Below, one piece after another: positions 58,128 to 64,000 of a stretch of DNA of 64,000 nt (positions are counted from its first letter, which is position 1; each line of letters starts with the position of its first letter). Source of the stretch: Solanum dulcamara (lineage: Eukaryota > Streptophyta > Magnoliopsida > Solanales > Solanaceae); NCBI RefSeq assembly GCF_947179165.1, contig NC_077242.1, positions 30,916,097-30,980,096 of the forward strand, in the 5' to 3' direction. Made by a program: the position numbers and the translations under genes. The notes beneath the pieces are model-generated. The model searched no databases. It had not been told where the DNA came from and saw only the letters and a list, made by a program, of their open reading frames with translations.

Positions 58128-59590
58128 CTCAAATGGCAAGGACGAGATCCACCCAGGGTGGGCGAGGACCCCCTGTACTTACGGATAGAACCCAGATCAA
58201 GGTAGGGATCGAGGTCGACACAGAAGCCAGGGTAGAGCTCAATACATAGCACCAGTGCTAGACTAGGATATAGAGGTTGAGTAGTTCGAGCCTCAGCCGT
58301 CAGAGGAGCATCAAGCCCAGCCTCCACCTGGATTCATGTCCATACTAGTATTACAGGATACTTTAGCCGGGATCCTCAGCTTTATAGAGGATTTGTCCTA
58401 AGGAGGGAAATTTCGTAGCACTTCAGTCGGGCCTCAGGTCCAAGAGAAGGCTCAAACTTCAAGGCAGGCAGGGGCATAGTCTGATTCGGCTTCAGTTCTA
58501 CAGCCTATTACTATAGCTCCCACTCCAGTGATTCATCCTATTCCCACAGCTATTCAGTACATGGCAGCTAGTCCAGTCATGTATGTGGGTCAGTAAAAGA
58601 TATTGGGCAAGTTTATCAAATTTGCCCCTCCCAAATTCTCGAGTGCCGCGGGCGAGGATGCCTATGAGTTTTTGGTTAGTTTCTAGGAGAGGTTGCATAA
58701 CCTCAGGTTGGTGAATTCCCATGGGGTTGATTACACAGCTTTCCAGCTGGATTGACAAGTAAAGAAGTTGTAGAGATTTTATCTTTGCTGTAGTCCCACG
58801 GGATCTCCCCCGATGTCATGGACTTAGTTCTCCAAGGATTTTTTGGAGAAATATGTAACTCGCAGTTTGAGGGAGAGGCTGAGATATGAGTTCACAGCAC
58901 TGGTATAGGGAATGATAATGGTCACAGAGTATGCATCTCAGTTCCATGTGCTTTTTAGACACGGTACCATGATTATGCCTCCAAAGGAGGAGAGGTTGCG
59001 CCGATTCATTTGAGGGTTGTCTTCTCCGTTAAGTTACACAGCATATGGTTGTATAGGGTTGTTCATTCTTACAGATAGTAGACCATGCCCGTACTATTGA
59101 GGATATATGTCGTGAGGCTTATGAAGGCAACAACAAGAGGCCTCGCTGTCAGGGTATTTAAGTGGATGCTAGTAATTATGTAGGGGTTATTTTGGCAGAG
59201 GCCATTCATAGCTGTATCCACCCAATAGATCAGTTCAGGAAGACTTACATCTTACCAACGGTGGATCAGCAGGTACTAGTGGCCAGAGCGGCCATACTTT
59301 GGGTCAGTGTTCTCGGGGCCAGACTTCCAAGTATTCAGGTCATGGTTGCCATTCAGGTTTAGTTGGGACATCTCAGAGAGGTTCATTCAGAATGTCATTC
59401 TATGAGTGTGGAGTGATATCCCACTTTTCTACGGAGTGTCCTTCTATTATCCACCACAAACGCCAGAGCCAATAGGGTCCAAAGGGGTAGCAGTTCAGGC
59501 CCCCAATTTAGTAGGCTAGAGAGAGTATGCAGGGTAGTAGAGGAGAGTCTCAGGGTAGTAGGGGTGGTCCCTAGGCAGGCCAGATAGGTG
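58128..59590 (+). pseudogene. Element E gag pseudogene
   Basis: Gag blocks on the plus strand are LGKFIKFAPPKFSSAAGED (about 58602-58660), an AYEFLVSF block, a FLEKYVTRSLRERLRYEF block (about 58840-58890) and MIMVTEYASQFHVLFRHG (about 58912-58965). This is the retrotransposon gag domain of plant Ty3/gypsy elements. The zinc knuckle near 59398-59445 reads FYECGVISHFSTEC: the first Cys has been replaced by Phe. A Gly/Ser/Gln-rich linker follows. There are many stops. Confidence 0.82.
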
Positions 59591-60162
59591 GTAGAGGTGG
59601 GCATAGTTACATGTATGCTTTTCTAGGTAGGCAAGATGTGGAGACATCTGATGCCATTATCATAGGTATGATATCCACCTCTCATTATCCTACCTATGCT
59701 TTATTTGATCCATAGTCCACTTACTCATATGTATCTCCTTGTTATGCTACTCGATCTGATGTTTTATGTTAGCCATTGCTTGTGCCTTTGTGTGTAGCTA
59801 CCTTTATAGGTGATTCTTTAGTAGTGGATCGACTATATTGATCCTGTGTGGTGACTATTGTAGGATATGATACTAGAGCAGACTTGATTGTGCTAGATAT
59901 GGTGGACTTTGACTTGATTATAGGCATGGATTTGTTATCTATTTATCATACGATTTTGGATTGCTTCTCCAAGACTGTTACCTTGTGTATGCCTGGTATT
60001 CCTCTAGTCATGTGGATAGGGGAAGTTAGTCATATACCGTGCAGTGTGATATCCTTCCTCAAGGCCCAGCGATTAGTGGGAAAGGGGTGTCTAGCCTATC
60101 TTGCTTATGTCCATGATATTAGTGCCGACACTCATTCTATTAATTTTGTTCCTATGGTCTGA
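59591..60162 (+). pseudogene. Element E protease pseudogene
   Basis: The aspartic protease block reads ALFDP-stop-STYSYVSP near 59694-59735, with a stop in the position of Gly in the usual DPGST active-site motif. The later flap-region block VDFDLIIGMDLLSIYH (about 59905-59950) is well kept inside a 104-codon open stretch (59848-60162). The order gag-protease-RT fits a gypsy polyprotein. Confidence 0.82.
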
Positions 60163-60761
60163 GAGTTCTCTAATGTATTTTCTACCAATATTCCTAGCCT
60201 TTCTCCTGAGCGACATATTGATTTTGGCATTTATAATGAGCCAAGTAAACAACTAGTCTCTATTCCACTGGATCGGATGGCTCCAGTTGAGTTGAGGGAG
60301 CTTAAGATGCAACTCCATGACCTCTTGAGTAAGGAGTTTATCAGGCCTAGTATGTCTCCCTAGGGTGATCTTATTTTGTTCGTAAAAAAGAAGGATGTAC
60401 CTTACGTATGTGTATTGATTACAGACTGATAAATAAGGTGAACATCAAGAATAGGTACCTAATATCGTGGATTGATGACCTATTTTACCAGCTCCATAGT
60501 GCATCAGTGTTCTCTAAGATAGACTTGAGGTCAGGTTATCAGAAGTTGAGGATTAGGGAGTCCGATATCCCTAAGATTGCTTTCAGGACTCGATACGGGC
60601 AATATGAGTTTTTAGTCATGTCTTTCCAGTTGAGTAATGCCCCCGTAGCATTCATGGATTTGATGAACCTTATGTTCAAGCCCTACTTGGACTTTTTTGT
60701 CATTGTATGCATTGATGACATTCTAGTCTACTTCAAAAGCTGAGAGCAGCACCGGATGATA
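60163..60761 (+). pseudogene. Element E reverse transcriptase, truncated
   Basis: Visible blocks are FSNVF and LSPERHIDFGI (about 60165-60235), RMAPVELRELKMQL (about 60277-60320), KEFIRPSMSP followed by a stop, and [20 protein letters not shown] (60408-60467). [15 protein letters not shown] follows, then [15 protein letters not shown] and the active-site [10 protein letters not shown] (about 60712-60742). A stop and then LTR sequence follow at once, so the thumb, connection, RNase H and integrase are missing. Both Asp residues of the active site survive, but the enzyme cannot work. Confidence 0.88.
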
Positions 60762-62561
60762 GGAGAAAGGCTTCCTTTGAGGTAAATTTCCCATTTCCTT
60801 GTATTTTTGGCTATTATAGGGCATAAAATTGGTGGGGTTGTTTGAGCTCTTCCCATGCTCAGAATGTGCCTATTTTTTGTGCAAAAGTTCCTTAAGTTAT
60901 TTTGGACCTTGTGATGGAGATGGTTTCACAATTTTTGTGTAGGTTCCATTGTCGAATTTAGATCCTATTTTTAGTTTGATTTTAATTTTAGTAATATGGG
61001 TATCGTTGGCCTTGTTGTGATGTGTTCATAGATAATTTGATAGAGTGGCATCATTCGGAAGCAGACCGGAAAGGAAAAGCTCAGGTTAAGCAATTTGTGT
61101 GCAGTTTCAGCTTTGAGGTAGGTTATGCCTTTCCTTTTGTTAGACTTGGCTTGATGGGAATGGATGTATTTTAGGTGGTAACATGTGATTATGTTGGTGA
61201 TTTGGGGGTTGACACCTTATTAAGTATTTTTGATCCAATTATCATCATTAGTAGCTAGTTTTAGGTTTTAGCCATTGGAGTCTTAGTCTAGGTGTTAGCT
61301 GAACTTGCTTACATCATTTAAAATCTGTAGAAATTGCTCCTAGGCGATTTGAACTTAGGATACCTCTTGTTTGACTTGCTTGGTTTCGGTTGGTTACTTG
61401 TTATGATATCGACTTATTCTTGGGCCTTGTTTGCTCATGATATTGAAATATTGGGCCTGAGCCATTCTTCCAATATACCAGAGTTTCAGGTGAGTGGTAT
61501 ATGATTTTTGACATGCTACCTGTCTCATTTACCCATCGGTGTTTAAAAAAAATATTTTTAAAATAAAGAAAAAAGGATGAGGTTAAGACTTTTGGTGGAT
61601 GAATAAATATGAAGAATTTAGGGAAATGCGGTGATATCCCATTTATGGCATCTCATGGTTGATGAGCTAGAGGCATAATTCCAACCGGCCCCTTTTTATT
61701 GACTATGGACTACACTTTCTTTCAGTTAATAATCTCAAAGGGTGAGTTCCAGGCGGCCCGTTGATACATATTCTGGGTTATTATTTCGATGTTGATGAGC
61801 TCGAAGAATGATTTCAGGCGGCACTTTTATTGATGAGCTCGAGGGTTATAACGGGCACTTCATGATATTTTTTTAAGGATAATGAGCCATAACTACTAGT
61901 TTACATTTAGGCATTCTTCTGGTAATTTTATGTGTTTAAATTATCGATGTGATTACATGATTTGTAGGATTTACTTGATTATTGTATGATCATCCCGTAC
62001 CCTTTTCTCTGAGATCGTAGATTTTATGCTTCTTCCCCCATTATTATTAGTTTCATCATGCTTCGTATTGTATATTTATTCTTATGGAGCTAGGTTGGCC
62101 TATGATGCCTACTGAAAATACCATGTTTTGGTACTCATATTGCACTTCTTCATCTTTTTGATATAGGTCTGAGTTCGAGCCACCCCCAGCGCACGCCTGA
62201 TCATCCTTAGCAGTGCTAGATTTGGATTTTGGTGAGCTCTCAGCGTCCAGAGACTTGCTACATTCCATCTCTTGGTCTGACTTATATTTTGGATAGTTAG
62301 TTCTTCATTGTATAGGTAACACCAAGTTCGGGGTTTGGTCCAGTGCTAGTTCGTCATTTTTGGTCACTATCGGGTATTTTGTATATTTTGTATCATACTT
62401 ATATATCTATATCCTGGCCCGACTTTTCTTTCGTTATATTCTCTTTACTTCGTCTATCTTATGAGCTAAATATTTAATTAGATTGAGGTTTGACTTCCAT
62501 TTGAGTTAGCTACTCGGGGGTTATAATAGGCGTCATCATGGCCCGCATTTGGGTCGTGACA
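60762..62561 (+). mobile_element. Element E 3' LTR, 5'-truncated
   Basis: From GGAGAAAGGCTTCCTTTGAG the sequence follows 56146 onward of the 5' LTR with many substitutions. It keeps a complete right end (GGGTCGTGACA). There is no polypurine tract at its left side, which confirms truncation by deletion. Confidence 0.85.
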
Positions 62562-62944
62562 TTCTTCAAGTTGGGATAACTCAAAGACTTGGCAACACAT
62601 ACCTTTGGAGGTTTTTGTTGAAGTTTATTAATTAGAGTTAGTTCCTAGAATTGCAAGAGATTTAATCAGAATTCATAACTTGAAGTTTAGGAATTAGAGG
62701 TAGTTCCTACCATTGCAAGAGTTGTAATCTTCTGAACTCATAACTTGAAGTTTAGGAATTAGATTTAATTTTCATGGTTGTAGAGTTTGTAATCTAAAAC
62801 TGTTGAGGCTTAGTGGTTTTTTTTCCAAGTAAAAATATTGTGTTCTTTACTTATTGTTCTTACTTTTTCATTCGAACATGTTAGACAACCTGTTTCACTC
62901 ATAGGCCAATTTAGACTAAATTACTAAGTTTTGTAGAATATCAA
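62562..62944 (+). mobile_element. Copia F 5' LTR, right part
   Basis: It carries the repeated phrases AGTTTAGGAATTAGA and TTGCAAGAG-TGTAATC and ends in AGAATATCAA just before a primer-like TGGTATTAGAGT (62946-62957), which differs from the initiator-Met site at two places. Together with 54220-54794 it makes a roughly 0.95-kb LTR. Confidence 0.65.
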
Positions 62945-63000
62945 TTGGTATTAGAGTGGGGTTTCTTGTTTAAAGTTTAACCACTTAAGAAAAGATCAAT

Positions 63001-63958
63001 ATGAATTATGCACCTCCATTCGATATAATGAAGGAAAAAATATCAATGTGCCTCCATAATTCAATGGACAAGATTACTCATGGTGAAAAGCAAGGATGAA
63101 AGTTTTTATTCAGAATAAAGATTATGAATCTTGAAATAGAGTCACTGATGGTCTAGAGTATTCTACAAAGATGGATGCCGAAAATAATGATGTTCAAAAG
63201 GAAAAGAGTGAATATAAGGAGGTTGACTTCAGGATGCTTGGAAATAATTCCAAAACTAATTTTATTCTTATTTGTCACATTATACCTGATGAATACAAGC
63301 TATCTTCCATAAGTGTGATGAGACTGATCATATGATCAAGTAATGTCCATCGGGGGAAACTGAGTTGAAAAATAATGTACTGAAAAAGAAATAAAAGAGA
63401 AGGCAAAAAAAGGGGATGAGAAAGAATATGACATGAAGATTGCACGGGGATCAGGATCAGAAGATTCTGATGATAAAAAGGTAGATGATATTACTCTCTT
63501 GGCTATTGGGATTCATACATGGAAGAATAAGAAACAAACTCTGATGTAAGTAACCTTGAATTTAAAGAAAAGTTACACCTTTTCTCAATAAGAAAACTTA
63601 TTTCCTTAATGAATGTTTTCATTGATGATTTTCAAAAGTTGACCTCCGATAGGGATCAACCTTTTAGTGATCTTGCAAGTCTAAAGTTTGATTACATGGA
63701 TGTTAAAACTTGCAAGACTGACACTGACACAAAGAATAGAACCCTAAAGGACAAGGTTTACCAACTTGATTAACTAAATAAGAATTTGAAATCTAAAATT
63801 TTAAAGTTATGTATTATTGAAAAAGAAAAAGGAGTCATGAGTGAAGATCAGAAAAAGATTGAATCAAATTTTAAGAAGTGTAAAATTGATTTTTTATGTG
63901 AAAAAGAAAATATGAGAAAATTGAATCTAGAGGTGTCTAGGTTGAAAACGGGTCTTTA
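63001..63958 (+). pseudogene. Copia F gag pseudogene (Sirevirus-like)
   Basis: ATG at 63001 starts MNYAPPF. In a shifted frame EGKNINVPP, NGQDYSW-KARMKVFIQ (with a stop for the second Trp) and MLGNNSKTNFIL give the N-terminal copia gag. Near 63300 the sequence jumps directly to a zinc-knuckle-like KCDETDHMIK-stop-CPSGE, so most of UBN2 and the linker are deleted. An acidic SEDSDDKKVDDITLLAIG block follows. From about 63600 there is a long Lys/Glu/Leu-rich coiled-coil stretch (NVFIDDFQKL, LNKNLKSKI). That layout is usual for Sirevirus gag. The element runs off the window. Confidence 0.78.
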
Positions 63959-64000
63959 AAGAGCTAATAGATGAACTCATTCTTCCAGAATTATTAACAA

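Larger units (their letters stand above)
54795..62561 (+). mobile_element. Gypsy element E, internally deleted
   Basis: It starts with TGTAATGACCTCC (54795) and ends GGGTCGTGACA (62561). The flanks are TTGTT (54790-54794) and TTCTT (62562-62566), a duplication with one mismatch. Present in order are the 5' LTR (54795-57930), the primer-binding site, gag, protease and the first half of RT. The sequence then passes straight into the middle of the 3' LTR near 60760. The rest of RT, RNase H and integrase, and about the first 1.35 kb of the 3' LTR, are gone. It is inserted in the LTR of copia F. Confidence 0.8.

Noticed and set aside
1..64000. Host protein-coding gene, tRNA or rRNA gene
   Set aside because: Every stretch with coding character matches a transposable-element protein family. 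tRNA-like phrases such as TGGTATCAGAGC are primer-binding sites beside LTRs.

Overview
This window is plant nuclear DNA made almost entirely of nested, decayed transposable elements. I find no intact host gene, no rRNA or tRNA gene and no CRISPR array. LTR families primed by initiator tRNA-Met, chromodomain-type Ty3/gypsy integrase tails, Sirevirus-like copia elements, a LINE whose first ORF carries a DUF4283-type domain, and a MULE transposase with a SWIM finger all point to a flowering plant. The overall flavour suggests Solanaceae (Solanum, Capsicum or Nicotiana type), probably pericentromeric heterochromatin. The species is inference.

Layout from left to right. 1-5220: gypsy element A1 on the minus strand, its 3' LTR cut off by the window edge, inserted into the integrase of an older plus-strand gypsy element G (integrase tail 5221-5943, 3' LTR 6220-8338). 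8339-10843: unassigned T/G-rich DNA ending in a probable solo gypsy LTR (9690-10843). 10844-11950: unassigned DNA. About 11950-42300: one minus-strand LINE cut into four pieces by three LTR elements: gypsy A2 (12308-21087, plus), copia B (23836-33169, plus, with an extra env-like region) and copia C (33460-40021, minus, the best preserved). Target-site duplications and LINE protein continuity support all three junctions. About 42925-53400: a plus-strand MULE transposase pseudogene split by the non-coding large element D (43381-51725) and by an LTR-like insert (52118-53262). 53766-54219: an inverted LTR fragment with a long AT microsatellite. 54220-64000: a Sirevirus-like copia element F whose 5' LTR is interrupted by gypsy element E (54795-62561). 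E has lost the second half of pol and the start of its 3' LTR.

Nothing here forms an operon or working pathway. The genes relate to each other as host and insertion, so the window can be read as an insertion history: LINE, MULE, G and F came before A2/B/C, D, A1 and E respectively. The most interesting signals are the SDH-motif hit of copia B in the LINE endonuclease, the palindromic GTAGGTGA arrays in the A-family LTR, a short hairpin shared with base-pair exchange by several gypsy LTRs, the promoter-region deletion in one A2 LTR, and the env-like region of copia B.
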